From Rhodoplanes serenus (GTDB lineage Bacteria; Pseudomonadota; Alphaproteobacteria; Rhizobiales; Xanthobacteraceae), in assembly GCA_009720755.1 (NCBI GenBank), contig WNKV01000004.1, forward strand, positions 1 through 64,000: a DNA stretch of 64,000 bases, in the 5' to 3' direction. The position numbers and the translations under genes are program-made. This document shows, in pieces, positions 21,560 to 33,305 of the stretch (position 1 is its first letter; each line of letters starts with the position of its first letter). The notes below the pieces were generated by a model. That model worked only from the letters and a program-made list of their open reading frames with translations. It did not search any database and had not been told where the DNA came from.

Positions 21560-22504
21560 TCACGCCGCGTGGCGCTCGGCGCCGGCCCCGAAATGGCCGA
21601 TGTAGCGGGCGCTGATGGCGCTCACCGGCAGCACCACGAGAATGTCGGTGGTGCCGAACTGGCGGTCGATCACGGCACCGTCGCCGACGCGCGCGCCGAG
21701 CCGCAGATAGCCCTTGATCAGCGGCGGCAGCGCATGCAGCGCCGCCTTGGGATCGACCGCCTCCCGGTCCATGCGGTCGAGCCGGACGTGCCGGCCCGGC
21801 AGCGCCCGCGCCCGCCACGGCTCGGGGGCGGCGGCGAAGTGATGGAGGAACGACAGCGGCAGCGCCAGCGCCTCTGGATCGGTGCCTTCGAGGCTGGCGC
21901 AGCCGAGCATCACGTCGACCCGGTGGCGCAGCACATAGGTCCAGATGCCGTGCCACAGCAGCTCGACGGTGCGCTTGTTGCGGTAGGGCGGCAGCACGCA
22001 GGAGCGCCCCAGCTCCAGGAATGTCAGCCCACGATGGCGGGCGATCAGCGGCGCGATGTCGAACTCGCCCGCCGTGTAGAAGCCGCCGCACCGCTCGGCG
22101 ATCTCCTGGCGCAGCAGCCGATAAGTGCCGACCACCGCCGGCCCATGCCGGGTCGGCCGCCCATGATCGAGCACCAGGAGATGGTCGCACACCGCGTCCC
22201 ACGCATCGACGTCGCGCCGCGCCAGCAGGGTGGCGGCGTCGGCCACCGCCGACATCTCCTGATAGAACACGTCGAAGCGCAGCCGCTGCGCCCGCCGGAT
22301 GTCGACGGCGCGATGCGCGAGCCGCACCTCCAGCGCACCGATGCGGCCGAGCGTCTCCTCGGATCGACTGAGCCGCGGATCGGAGACGCGCAGGCCGCCA
22401 TACGCCTTGAGGGCGGCGAGCCGCGGCACCCGGGAGACGGCCGGCCGCGGTCGGATCATGCCGAACAGCCCCTTGGCGGACGGCTCACGCGGACGGCTGT
22501 GCAT
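21560..22504 (-). CDS. GNAT-type N-acyltransferase, OlsB-like
   Basis: A 314-residue acyltransferase of the hemolysin/OlsB group. OlsB transfers a 3-hydroxyacyl chain from acyl-ACP to ornithine, the first step of ornithine-lipid synthesis. Group features are visible: RRAQRLRFDVFYQEM near residue 70, a central DHLLVLD, GTYRLLR, the substrate segment FDIAPL and ELGRSCVLPPYRNKRTVELLWHGI. The C-terminal KGYLRLGARVGDGAVIDRQFGTTDI also fits. olsA is not next to it, so the OlsB assignment is by family only. ATG preceded by GGGAG. Convergent with coaA. Confidence 0.8.
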   Translation of the reverse strand: MHSRPREPSAKGLFGMIRPRPAVSRVPRLAALKAYGGLRVSDPRLSRSEETLGRIGALEVRLAHRAVDIRRAQRLRFDVFYQEMSAVADAATLLARRDVDAWDAVCDHLLVLDHGRPTRHGPAVVGTYRLLRQEIAERCGGFYTAGEFDIAPLIARHRGLTFLELGRSCVLPPYRNKRTVELLWHGIWTYVLRHRVDVMLGCASLEGTDPEALALPLSFLHHFAAAPEPWRARALPGRHVRLDRMDREAVDPKAALHALPPLIKGYLRLGARVGDGAVIDRQFGTTDILVVLPVSAISARYIGHFGAGAERHAA

Positions 22505-22776
22505 CGAACGGCTCCCGAGCCGGAACGGCGCCGCGGCAGAAGCGCCGCTGCGGATGCGGGCTGACCGTTCCCCTGTTCGGCGAAACTAATCACGGGCCGC
22601 CACGGTTTTGTGACACCGCCGACTGCATTGACGGATCATACACCAATCCGGTGCACCGCGGCAGGCGGCACGCAGCCGCGTCGTGGGGTGCACGGTGGGT
22701 GGTGAGCGGAGAGACGGGCGGCTGACGCGAGAATCAGGCCGAGAGGCCGCCGCGGTCAGGCGGCCGACGAGCCGCG

Positions 22777-24999
22777 TCAGGCGGCGCGCCTGCCGTCGCC
22801 GAGATCGGCGAGGAGCGCCGCAAGGCGGTCGCGGTCGAGCGGCTTGACCAGCACGGCGTCCAGGCCGGCGGCGCCGAAGCGCTCCGGCTCCGCCGGTGAG
22901 GCATCGGCCGTGAGAGCGACGATCGGGACCCGGGCGCCGCTGTCGGCTTCGAGGGCGCGGATGCGGGCCGCCGCCGCGACGCCGTCGAGGCCCGGCATAT
23001 GAAGATCCATCAGCACCACGTCGAACGGACGGCCCGCGTCGCGGGCTGCCGCCCAGGCGGCCACCGCGGCGGCGCCGTCCGGCGTGAGGGTGACGGCATG
23101 GCCGAGCCGCTCGACCAGCGCCCGCACCAGCAGTGCATTGATGGGATTGTCCTCGGCCACCAGCACGGCGCGCGGCGACGCGGCGGCCGGTGGCCCGACC
23201 GGCGGGACTGCGGCGGATGGGAGCGTGGCAGCGAGCGCGTCCGCCGGCTGGCCGAAGCGCCCGGCCAGCGAGGCCGCCCGCACCGGCTTGACCAGATAGT
23301 CCGAGAAGCCGGCGGCGGCGAGCCCGGCCAGCGCGGCGCGCTCGCCGGGACGCAGCAGCAGGATGCGGCGAGCCGGACGGCCGTCCGCGGTTCCCGCCGG
23401 CAGGCGAGCGAGAGCCGCCGCCGCCGTCTCCCCGACGCTGCGATCGACCAGCAGGGCATCGACGCCACCGTCGGCGAGAGCGGCGGACGCCGCCGCGGGC
23501 GACCGCATCCGCACGTCGGCGCCCCAAGCGGCGAGCTGGCGGCCGAGCGGCGCCAGGGCCGGCGGGTCGGCGGCGACGATCACCACCCGCGTGCCGGCGA
23601 GGGCGCGCGGCGGCGCCACCGCGGGCGCGGGCGCCGCCGGCAGCGGCAACGCGGCCCGGAAGCAGGAGCCCTCGCCGGGCGCGCTCGACACCGTCACGGT
23701 GCCGCCCATGCGCTCGACCAGCCGCCGGGTGATGGCGAGGCCGAGCCCGGTGCCACCGAAGCGACGCGCCGCTCCTCCCTCGGCTTGCTCGAACTCGCCG
23801 AAGATGCGGGCCTGGGCGGCGGGCGCGATGCCGATCCCGGTGTCGCGCACGGTGAGCACGACGCCGTCGGCCTCCTCCCCGGGCGCCGGCGCGGCGGGCT
23901 CGACCGCGACCGCGACGTTGCCGCGCTCGGTGAACTTCACCGCATTGCCGACCAGGTTGAGCAGCACCTGGCGCACCCGCGCGGCGTCGCCGGTCACCCG
24001 CGCCGACAGCATCGGATCGACGAAGGCACCGATCTCGACATCCTTGGCATGGGCGCGCGGCGCCAGCAGCTCGACCACCTCCTCCACCACGGCGGCGAGA
24101 TCGAACGGGCGCGGCACGATCTCGATGCGACCGGACTCGATCTTGGCGAAGTCGAGAATGTCCTCGATCAGCACCAGCAGGGCCTGGCCCGACGTCCTCA
24201 CCGCCCGCGCATAGGTCGCCTGGGCGGGCGACAGCGGCGTGTCGAGCAGCAGATCCGTCATGCCGAGGATGCCGTTCAACGGCGTGCGGATCTCGTGCGA
24301 CACGGTGGCCAGGAAGCGGGTCTTAGCCCGGTTCGCCGCATCGGCGGCGTCGCGGGCCTCGGCCAGCGCCCGTTCGGCCGTCACCCGGTCGGTGACGTCG
24401 CGGCCGACACTGTGGATCACGAGCCCGTCGCCGTCGCGCACCACCGCCTCGCGCCAGGCGATCCAGCGCGGCCCCGAGGCGGTCGCGATCTTCTGGTCGT
24501 GCGTGCGGGTGCCGTCGGCCAGCACCGTGACCGGCCCCTGCTCCAGCACGGGCAGCTCGACGGCGCGCCCGAGCACATCGATGCGCTCCGCCCGCAGCAG
24601 GGCACAGACGGCATCGTTGACGGCGGTCACCCGGCGGTCGCCGTCGCGGCGCACCACGAGATCGCCGGGCAATTCGACGATGCTGCGGGCGCGCTCCTCG
24701 GCATCGACGCGCGCCCATCGGGCGTCGGCGAGGTCCTCGACGCGCGCCTCCAGCCGGGCCACCTCGCGGCGCAGCATGCGGTTGCGGCGCAGCAGCACGA
24801 GCCCGAGCCCACAGGTCGACGCCAGGAGAGCCGCCAGCACCGCCACCGGAGCCGGGTCGGACGCCGCCGCGCCGCCGCGATGCAGCGCCACGAGAGCAGC
24901 CACGACCGGCGCGATCAGCAGGACGGCGACCAGCGCGGCCCCGGCGAACGAGGCAGCGCCGTGGGTAAACCGAGCAAGCCGGTCACGGAGGGGTGCCAT
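22777..24999 (-). CDS. Hybrid sensor histidine kinase with two receiver domains
   Basis: A 740-residue membrane kinase. Order: two membrane helices (about 17-40 and 51-71), a coiled coil, a PAS-like domain (about 103-207), HisKA with phospho-acceptor H235 in ATVSHEIRTPLNG, and HATPase with N-box N348/N352, DTGIG (386-390) and GGTGLGLAI (415-423). A degenerate receiver (about 470-585) and a canonical one (about 610-735; D665 in VLMDLHMPG, K719) follow. The first receiver keeps only part of the pocket, so it may be structural. It starts three bases after the stop of the upstream kinase gene and has no Hpt of its own. Signal unknown. Confidence 0.9.
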   Translation of the reverse strand: MAPLRDRLARFTHGAASFAGAALVAVLLIAPVVAALVALHRGGAAASDPAPVAVLAALLASTCGLGLVLLRRNRMLRREVARLEARVEDLADARWARVDAEERARSIVELPGDLVVRRDGDRRVTAVNDAVCALLRAERIDVLGRAVELPVLEQGPVTVLADGTRTHDQKIATASGPRWIAWREAVVRDGDGLVIHSVGRDVTDRVTAERALAEARDAADAANRAKTRFLATVSHEIRTPLNGILGMTDLLLDTPLSPAQATYARAVRTSGQALLVLIEDILDFAKIESGRIEIVPRPFDLAAVVEEVVELLAPRAHAKDVEIGAFVDPMLSARVTGDAARVRQVLLNLVGNAVKFTERGNVAVAVEPAAPAPGEEADGVVLTVRDTGIGIAPAAQARIFGEFEQAEGGAARRFGGTGLGLAITRRLVERMGGTVTVSSAPGEGSCFRAALPLPAAPAPAVAPPRALAGTRVVIVAADPPALAPLGRQLAAWGADVRMRSPAAASAALADGGVDALLVDRSVGETAAAALARLPAGTADGRPARRILLLRPGERAALAGLAAAGFSDYLVKPVRAASLAGRFGQPADALAATLPSAAVPPVGPPAAASPRAVLVAEDNPINALLVRALVERLGHAVTLTPDGAAAVAAWAAARDAGRPFDVVLMDLHMPGLDGVAAAARIRALEADSGARVPIVALTADASPAEPERFGAAGLDAVLVKPLDRDRLAALLADLGDGRRAA

Positions 25000-25002
25000 G
25001 GC

Positions 25003-27695
<2,693 letters not shown>

Positions 27696-27699
<4 letters not shown>

Positions 27700-28142
27700 G
27701 CCACATGCCAGCCGAGGGGAGCGAGGCCGATCGCCTTGCGCTGCTGAAGCTCGGCCAAGAGACGTCGCAGATGGGCGAGATCGACCGGCTTGGGCAGGGT
27801 CTGGACGACGTTCAGGCTGAGCAGGTTGGCCATCGCGGCGGTCTCGCGCCGGATGGTCTCGTTGGAGCCGCTGACGATGATGATCGGGGTTTTCAGATCC
27901 ATCGCCGCGATGGCGTGCAGAACCTCGGCGCCGCCATGCTCGCCGAGCGTCAGGTCGAGGGTGATGACCGCGTAGGACCGCCCGTCGAGCAGCCGCACCG
28001 CCTCCTCATAGGAGGCGGCGCCCACCGCCTCGTAGCCGGCGCGGGCACCGACCTTGCACAGGATCATCCGGTGGACGGTGTCGTCGTCGATGACGAGCAA
28101 TGTCGGGGCCGGGCCGGGCGCGGCAGGTGATCCGGCTTCCAT
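27696..28142 (-). CDS. Stand-alone receiver domain protein
   Basis: Single-domain response regulator of 148 residues without an output domain. The acidic pocket is VIDDD, the phospho-acceptor D63 is in [13 protein letters not shown], and K118 is in TLPKPVDL. Such proteins relay phosphate or bind partner proteins. The start is uncertain: the ATG at 28142 has GGAGG ten bases upstream; an ATG at 28181 and a TTG at 28229 are in frame but lack ribosome sites. Followed directly by the two hybrid kinases, so it is probably their shared phosphorelay partner. Confidence 0.85.
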
Positions 28143-28476
28143 GTCGACATGACCTCCGCGGTCGTCGGTCCGGTCCAGCATGATGCGCCCCGTGACTGCC
28201 TTTTGGTACTGGAGCCAGAATGGCAGCAAGCCGGAAACAATCGATTAATCGCATGACAGCGGTGGGCGTCCCCACGAGCGCGCGGGCGGCCCCATGCTCG
28301 AGCTTGTTCCGGCGAAGTGGACGCCGGTTCGCCGTCGAAAATGCGATCGAATCAGGACTTCTGGAGCGGAGCTCGATCCCATTGGATCGGACTCCGTTCT
28401 AGGTCTTTGGGATGAGATCACCCGAGGGCGGCCGGCGCGATCGTGATCACGTCGCGCACCAAGAAGGGGCGGTGTG
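28143..28476. other. Gap before the phosphorelay operon
   Basis: About 330 bases without a gene. It should contain the promoter of the response-regulator/kinase operon. An imperfect inverted repeat at 28367-28396 (CGGAG..CGATCC against GGATCG..CTCCG, two mismatches, short loop) is the only visible structure and could be an operator or the tail of the comM transcript. Confidence 0.45.
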
Positions 28477-30015
28477 TCAGGCGGCGCGCCGCACCTCGTC
28501 GAGGCGTGTCCGGTAGGCCAGCGCCTCGGCGACATGGACGCGGCCGACGCAGTCGCTCCCGTCGAGATCCGCGAGGGTACGGGCGACCCGGAGAACGCGG
28601 TGATAGCCGCGGGCGGTGAGCCGCATGGCGTCGGCGGCCTCGCGGATCAGGACCAGGCCGGCCTTGTCGGGGGTGGCGACGTCCTCCAGGAGCCCGCCCT
28701 GGGCGCGGGCATTGGTGCGCACATGCGGGAAGCCGAGCGCCTCGTAGCGGCGCATCTGCATGGCACGGGCGCGCGCCACCCGGGCCGCGGCGGCGGCACT
28801 GCCGTCGCGCGGCGGCGGCAGCACCAGGTCGGCGGCGCTCACCGCCGGCACGTCGATATGAAGATCGATGCGGTCGAGCAGCGGCCCCGACAGCCGCGCC
28901 TGATACTCGGCGGCGCAGCGTGCCACCGGGCCGCGGCGGCACGCGAAGCCGGGCTCGTCGGCGCGGCCGCAGCGGCACGGATTCATGGCGGCGACCAGCA
29001 TGAAGCGGGCCGGATAGGTGGTGCGGTGATTGGCGCGGGCGATCGCCACCTCGCCGGTCTCCAGCGGCTGGCGCAGGGCATCGAGCACGCGCGGCTCGAA
29101 CTCCGGCAGCTCGTCGAGAAACAGCACGCCGTGATGGGCCAGCGAGATCTCGCCCGGGCGGGCGCGCAGGCCGCCGCCGACCAGCGCCGCCATGCTGGCC
29201 GAGTGGTGCGGGCTGCGGAACGGCCGCCGGTCGGTGAGGGCGCCGCCCTCGATCGCGCCCGCCACCGAGGCGATCATCGACACCTCGAGCAGCTCGGCCG
29301 GCGACAGCGGCGGCAGCAGCGACGGCAGCCGCGCCGCCAGCATCGACTTGCCGGCGCCGGGCGGGCCGACCATCAGGAGATTGTGGCCGCCAGCCGCGGC
29401 GATCTCCAGGACCCGCTTGGCACTCTCCTGGCCCTTGATGTCGGCGAGGTCGAGGGCGCCGGGCTCGGAGGGGCGAACGCAGGGCTGCGGCCGCGCCAGC
29501 ACCTGGGTGCCGCGGACGTGATTGGCGAGCTGAATCAGCGAGCCGGCTGCCACGATGGTCATGTCAGGGCTGGCCCAGGCGGCTTCCGGGCCGCAGGCGG
29601 CCGGGCAGATCAGCGCCTCGCCGCGCCCGTTCGCCGCGATGGCGGCGGGCAGCACGCCCGCCACGGGGGCGATCGTCCCGTCGAGCCCGAGCTCGCCCAG
29701 CACCGTGCAGCCGTCGAGCGCATCCGCCGGGATCGCCCCGATGGCGCCCATCAGGGCCAGCGCGATCGGCAGGTCGTAGTGGCTGCCTTCCTTCGGCAGA
29801 TCGGCGGGGGCGAGATTGACGGTGATGCGCCGCGCCGGCAGGGCGAGCCCGGACGCCACCAGGGCGGCGCGCACCCGCTCGCGCGCCTCGGAGACCGCCT
29901 TGTCGGGGAGGCCGACCACCGTGAAGGCCGGCAGGCCGGGCGCGACCTGGACCTGGACGTCGACGGCCCGCGCCTCGATGCCCTGGAACGCCACCGTGGT
30001 GACCCGCTGGACCAT
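28477..30015 (-). CDS. comM: YifB/ComM-family Mg chelatase-like AAA+ ATPase
   Basis: AAA+ protein of 512 residues. ComM is a hexameric branch-migration helicase that helps integrate donor DNA during natural transformation, although homologs occur widely in non-competent bacteria. The N-terminal VQRVTTVAFQGIEA and LPAFTVVGLPDKAVSEARERVRAA are diagnostic, followed by Walker A GPPGAGKS (217-224), Walker B VLFLDELPEF and the Cys-rich MNPCRCGRADEPGFACRRGP segment. The ATG at 30015 matches the family's N-terminus and has GGAGG immediately before it; an upstream extension to 30288 has no support. Confidence 0.93.
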   Translation of the reverse strand: MVQRVTTVAFQGIEARAVDVQVQVAPGLPAFTVVGLPDKAVSEARERVRAALVASGLALPARRITVNLAPADLPKEGSHYDLPIALALMGAIGAIPADALDGCTVLGELGLDGTIAPVAGVLPAAIAANGRGEALICPAACGPEAAWASPDMTIVAAGSLIQLANHVRGTQVLARPQPCVRPSEPGALDLADIKGQESAKRVLEIAAAGGHNLLMVGPPGAGKSMLAARLPSLLPPLSPAELLEVSMIASVAGAIEGGALTDRRPFRSPHHSASMAALVGGGLRARPGEISLAHHGVLFLDELPEFEPRVLDALRQPLETGEVAIARANHRTTYPARFMLVAAMNPCRCGRADEPGFACRRGPVARCAAEYQARLSGPLLDRIDLHIDVPAVSAADLVLPPPRDGSAAAAARVARARAMQMRRYEALGFPHVRTNARAQGGLLEDVATPDKAGLVLIREAADAMRLTARGYHRVLRVARTLADLDGSDCVGRVHVAEALAYRTRLDEVRRAA

Positions 30016-30208
30016 CCTCCGCCCCCTGATGCTCGCCATGGTAGCAGCGAGGCGAGAGGGCGGCAAGAACATCAGGAGAACGTCGGCGCCCAGTCGACTG
30101 CCGCCTGGTCGCGCAGGACGCGGTGATCTCTCGCGGCAGGCGGCCGCGACGACGGCGCCGCAATCGGCGGCCGGCACCGTCCCGGCAGACCCTTTCGGCC
30201 GATGGCGC

Positions 30209-31174
30209 TCAGGACCCGTCGAACAGCAGCCCCTGCACGCCGCGCGCCATCCGGTCGAGCAGGCGGAGGCCAAAGCCGCCGTCGCCACCGTCGGTCTCGA
30301 CCACCAGCCGGATGCCGAGATTGGCGGGCGGGAGGCCGGCGGCGCAGCCGCCCGCCTTGGGGTCGCGGATGAAGTCGGTCATGTAGCTGCGGTGCTGACC
30401 CTGCACGACACGAACGCCGCAATTGGTGGTGAGCGGCTGCGCCTCGCCCGACGGCTTCAGCGCCGACCGCTCGAAGCAGGTCGTGGTCCACTCCCAGACA
30501 TTGCCGGCCATGTCGACGAGACCGCGGCTGTTGGCGCCGAAGGCGCCGACCGGCTGCGGCGCCGGATCGACGACGGCGCGCGAGGACTCCGCCTCGTAGC
30601 GGGCGAGCCAGGCGCGGATCGGATCGTCGACCGCGATCAGCGGTCCGGCCTCGGTGTCGGCCTTCTCGGCCGCCGCGAAGACCCATTCGTCGTCGGTCGG
30701 CAGCCGGTGGACGACCCCCGTCGTCCGCGTCATCCACTCTGCATAAGCGACGGCGTCCCGGAAGCTCACACCGACCATCGGCCGGTCCGGGGTGGCGCCC
30801 GCGCCGGCGCCGGCGATCGCCGGGCAGGCGGAGGCGGAAACGCAGGCCGCGTACTCGGCCCTCGTCACCTGCCGGGTCATGATGACGAGGGGACGATCGC
30901 GCCGCACGGTGCGCAACGGCGCCGCCGCCGGCCGGCCCGCCACCGTGTAGTCCCCGGCGGGGCGATAGTGCACCTCGCCGGGCGCCACGGCGACGACGGT
31001 GTGAGGCAGCACCGGCGTTGTCGCCGGCTCCAACCACGCCATTCCGACCACTGTCGCGGCAGCGGTCACCACCGCCGCGGCGAGCGCCATCCCGATCTCC
31101 GTCGCGAGCCGCACGGCCGTCTCCCGCGCTGGGTCTCCGGTCCGCGGCCGAGCCGCGGACCGGAGCGGCGTCAT
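30209..31174 (-). CDS. nirV: NirV, SUMF1/formylglycine-generating-enzyme-like protein
   Basis: A 321-residue membrane-anchored protein with an N-terminal helix (about 24-48) and a periplasmic SUMF1-type domain. The segments RQVTRAEYAACV, RPMVGVSFRDAVAYAEWM, RLPTDDEWVFAA and GLVDMAGNVWEWT are family hallmarks. It begins four bases after the nirK stop codon, the known nirK-nirV arrangement. NirV is thought to be dispensable or accessory to copper nitrite reductase. The two catalytic Cys of true formylglycine-generating enzymes are not obvious in their usual context, so sulfatase modification is unlikely. The ATG at 31174 is preferred over one 12 codons upstream inside nirK. Confidence 0.88.
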   Translation of the reverse strand: MTPLRSAARPRTGDPARETAVRLATEIGMALAAAVVTAAATVVGMAWLEPATTPVLPHTVVAVAPGEVHYRPAGDYTVAGRPAAAPLRTVRRDRPLVIMTRQVTRAEYAACVSASACPAIAGAGAGATPDRPMVGVSFRDAVAYAEWMTRTTGVVHRLPTDDEWVFAAAEKADTEAGPLIAVDDPIRAWLARYEAESSRAVVDPAPQPVGAFGANSRGLVDMAGNVWEWTTTCFERSALKPSGEAQPLTTNCGVRVVQGQHRSYMTDFIRDPKAGGCAAGLPPANLGIRLVVETDGGDGGFGLRLLDRMARGVQGLLFDGS

Positions 31175-31178
31175 CGCC

Positions 31179-32294
31179 TCACTTGGCCACGGTGCCGGTC
31201 TCGATCGCACCGACCTTGCCGGGAACGATCGGGCCGGGCGGCGACACCTGCTTCATCAGGTCGTCGCTCCACTCGCCGTCCACCTTGACGTGAGCGGTAG
31301 CGCCGAGCTCGGCGGCCTCGATCAGATTGTGGTTCACGTAGGCGTAGACCCCGGGCTGGAGGAACGTGTAGAGCGCCGCCGCCGCGGAGCCACCACGGAC
31401 GAACCAGGTCTCCAGATTCTTCTCGGGCGGATTGGCGAACTTGCCGGTCTCCCACACATGGTCGCCGTGTCCGCCGATCAGGTGCGGACGGGTGTCGCGA
31501 TTGGCCTGCGAGTGGACGATCAGCACCGTCTCGCCGACCTTGGCGGTCAGGGCGTTCTTGCCGGTGAGGGCGCCGACGCGACCGTTGAACACCACATGGG
31601 TGGGCGTCAGTTTGCGCATCACCTCGAGCGTGTCGGAGTAGGACTCGGCGAGCGACGGGTAGCTCTTGTACTTGCCGTCCTGGTCGCGCGGAACGTAGAG
31701 GTCGTGCTCGCCCACGTAGTAGATGCGGTCGTAGCGCAGCGGCTTGCCGTCGCGATCCTTGAGGCCGTCGCGCGGCAGCACCATCACGGTGCCGCTCATG
31801 CCGGAGACGACGTGCCACGGGATCATGCCTTGCGGGGCGCAATGATAGACGAACACGCCGGAACGGGTCGCCTTCCAGCGCAGCACCACCTGCTCACCCG
31901 GGTTGACGTTGGTCAGCGCACCGCCGCCGAGCGCCCCGGTCGCCGCGTGGAAGTCGATGTTGTGCGGCATCGTGTTGGTCGCCGGATTGACCAGGGTCAG
32001 CTCGACATAATCGCCCTCGTGGACGACCATCATGGGGCCGGGCATGGAGCCGTTGTAGGTCATCGATTGGAACTTGGTGCCCGCGTCGTCGATCACCACC
32101 TCCTTCTCGCTGATCGTCATCTTGAACTGGACGATCTTGGGCCCCTCCTTGGTGGCCTGCTCGTGCGGATGCACGAAGGGCGGGGCGACCAGCTCGATGG
32201 ACTTGCGCGGAAGATCGGGTTCGGCAGCGAGCGCGGGCACGGCGACGAGCAAGGCGGCTATGGCGGCGCCCATCAATACGGACCTGCGGGTCAT
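31179..32294 (-). CDS. nirK: Copper-containing nitrite reductase
   Basis: Reduces nitrite to nitric oxide in the periplasm, a key step of denitrification. The 371 residues begin with a Tat-like signal ([10 protein letters not shown], cleavage near ALAA). Type 1 copper ligands are H111, C152, H161 and M166; type 2 ligands are H116, H151 and H322. The catalytic Asp (D114) and the second-sphere His (H276 in [10 protein letters not shown]) are also present, so the enzyme should be active. AGGAGG lies seven bases before the ATG. Co-transcribed with nirV. Three TTG-N8-CAA boxes lie 70-150 bases upstream, as expected for NnrR/FNR control. Confidence 0.98.
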   Translation of the reverse strand: MTRRSVLMGAAIAALLVAVPALAAEPDLPRKSIELVAPPFVHPHEQATKEGPKIVQFKMTISEKEVVIDDAGTKFQSMTYNGSMPGPMMVVHEGDYVELTLVNPATNTMPHNIDFHAATGALGGGALTNVNPGEQVVLRWKATRSGVFVYHCAPQGMIPWHVVSGMSGTVMVLPRDGLKDRDGKPLRYDRIYYVGEHDLYVPRDQDGKYKSYPSLAESYSDTLEVMRKLTPTHVVFNGRVGALTGKNALTAKVGETVLIVHSQANRDTRPHLIGGHGDHVWETGKFANPPEKNLETWFVRGGSAAAALYTFLQPGVYAYVNHNLIEAAELGATAHVKVDGEWSDDLMKQVSPPGPIVPGKVGAIETGTVAK

Positions 32295-32363
32295 CGAGAC
32301 CCCTCCTGTCTGGGTGATTGGCGGGGGTGACGCGGACGCTAGGCGGAACGGCAAGCTGCTTCA

Positions 32364-32377
32364 TTGCGCCGCGACAA
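32364..32377. promoter_or_regulatory. Proximal NnrR/FNR-like box of nirK
   Basis: TTGCGCCGCGACAA, of form TTG-N8-CAA with a TTGCG half-site. Its centre is about 76 bases before the nirK ATG. A start site 41.5 bases downstream would leave a leader of about 35 bases, so this is the best activator position. The regulator (NnrR, DNR, FixK or FNR) is inferred. Confidence 0.6.
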
Positions 32378-32413
32378 GGAGAGCGTGCATCGCGGTTCGG
32401 ACCGCGCCGTTGT

Positions 32414-32427
32414 TTGCGCACGAGCAA
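32414..32427. promoter_or_regulatory. Second NnrR/FNR-like box upstream of nirK
   Basis: TTGCGCACGAGCAA, again TTG-N8-CAA with a TTGCG half-site, about 126 bases before the nirK ATG. Three such boxes in under 200 bases is far above chance. Confidence 0.5.
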
Positions 32428-32430
32428 TCT

Positions 32431-32444
32431 TTGTCGTGCCGCAA
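32431..32444. promoter_or_regulatory. Third NnrR/FNR-like box upstream of nirK
   Basis: TTGTCGTGCCGCAA, read on the minus strand as a TTGCG half-site facing GACAA. It lies four bases from the second box, so the two could bind neighbouring dimers. Confidence 0.45.
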
Positions 32445-32487
32445 ACAGCGCGCGGCACGCCGGCCGTCGGGTCGCACAGCCGCCAGA

Positions 32488-33222
32488 TCAGCGTCCGTCG
32501 CGGGGGCGCTCGCGGCGCGCGTCGACATAGCGCACCACCAGCGGGCGGCCCGCCAGAGCCTTGCCGAACCGCTCCGACAGGTTCAGTCGGTCGCAGCGTT
32601 CGAGCCCCTGCGTCACGGCGGCCCGATAGGCGTCCCGGGTCTCGGCCGCGACGCCGCGCGTCGCATAGGTCACCCGCGGCGTCCCCATCACGGTGCCGTC
32701 GCGGCGCAACCCGAACCGCACCGTCATCTCCATGCCGGAACGAGCGCGCTCCTCCGGCGGCGGCGTCCAGCAGGCCCGCAGGGCGGCGGCGAGATCGCCG
32801 GTGGAGTCGACCGTGCGGGGCGGCGGCGGATCGCCGTCGTCGGCCCGCGCCGTCACGGTGAGACGCAGGCTGTCCGGCAGGCAGGCGGCGCTGCCGCAAT
32901 CGGCGGCCGGCGCAGGGCGGGACGACCGCGCCGGCGACGAGGTCCGGGGCTCCTCGCGGCGCGGCCGCACCTGCACCGGCACGCCGCCCGGCCCTTGGCG
33001 ATACATCGGCACGTCGCCGGCGGCCGGGCCGGGTGCCACCCGGCCGCCGCCGGGGCCGATGCCGCCGGGCGTATAGCCCCGCACCGGCGCCCCCGGCGCG
33101 ATCGGAATGCCGCCGGGCCCCGGCGTGGTGGTGAGCTGGGCGAGCGCGCCGTCGCTCGACACCGCAACGCTCGATGCGGCGACGATCGACAGGAGCAGGA
33201 CGGTGGCGGACGGACGCAGCAT
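32488..33222 (-). CDS. Secreted protein with TonB/TolA-C-like domain
   Basis: A 244-residue exported protein: signal peptide (about 1-28, ending near ALAQ), a Gly/Pro-rich linker (about 30-110) and a C-terminal domain of about 100 residues. The domain has RACWTPPPEERARSGMEMTVRFGLRRDGTVMG and AVTQGLERCDRLNLSERF, the pattern seen in TonB- and TolA-C-terminal-like periplasmic proteins (Cys pair, D-G-x-hydrophobic-x-G-x-P). There is no N-terminal TonB membrane box. GAGG precedes the ATG at six to seven bases. It lies upstream of nirK on the same strand, but the nirK promoter boxes separate them. Confidence 0.75.
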   Translation of the reverse strand: MLRPSATVLLLSIVAASSVAVSSDGALAQLTTTPGPGGIPIAPGAPVRGYTPGGIGPGGGRVAPGPAAGDVPMYRQGPGGVPVQVRPRREEPRTSSPARSSRPAPAADCGSAACLPDSLRLTVTARADDGDPPPPRTVDSTGDLAAALRACWTPPPEERARSGMEMTVRFGLRRDGTVMGTPRVTYATRGVAAETRDAYRAAVTQGLERCDRLNLSERFGKALAGRPLVVRYVDARRERPRDGR

Positions 33223-33305
33223 CGGGGACCTCGCGGCAACGGACCCCCAATGTGGGCAGCCCCGCCCGCGTTGCCACCCTGCTAGCACGGCCTGCGGCTG
33301 TCGCG

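Noticed and set aside
30209-31174. Formylglycine-generating enzyme for sulfatases
   Set aside because: Immediately downstream of nirK and without clear catalytic Cys pair or a sulfatase gene nearby; NirV fits better.
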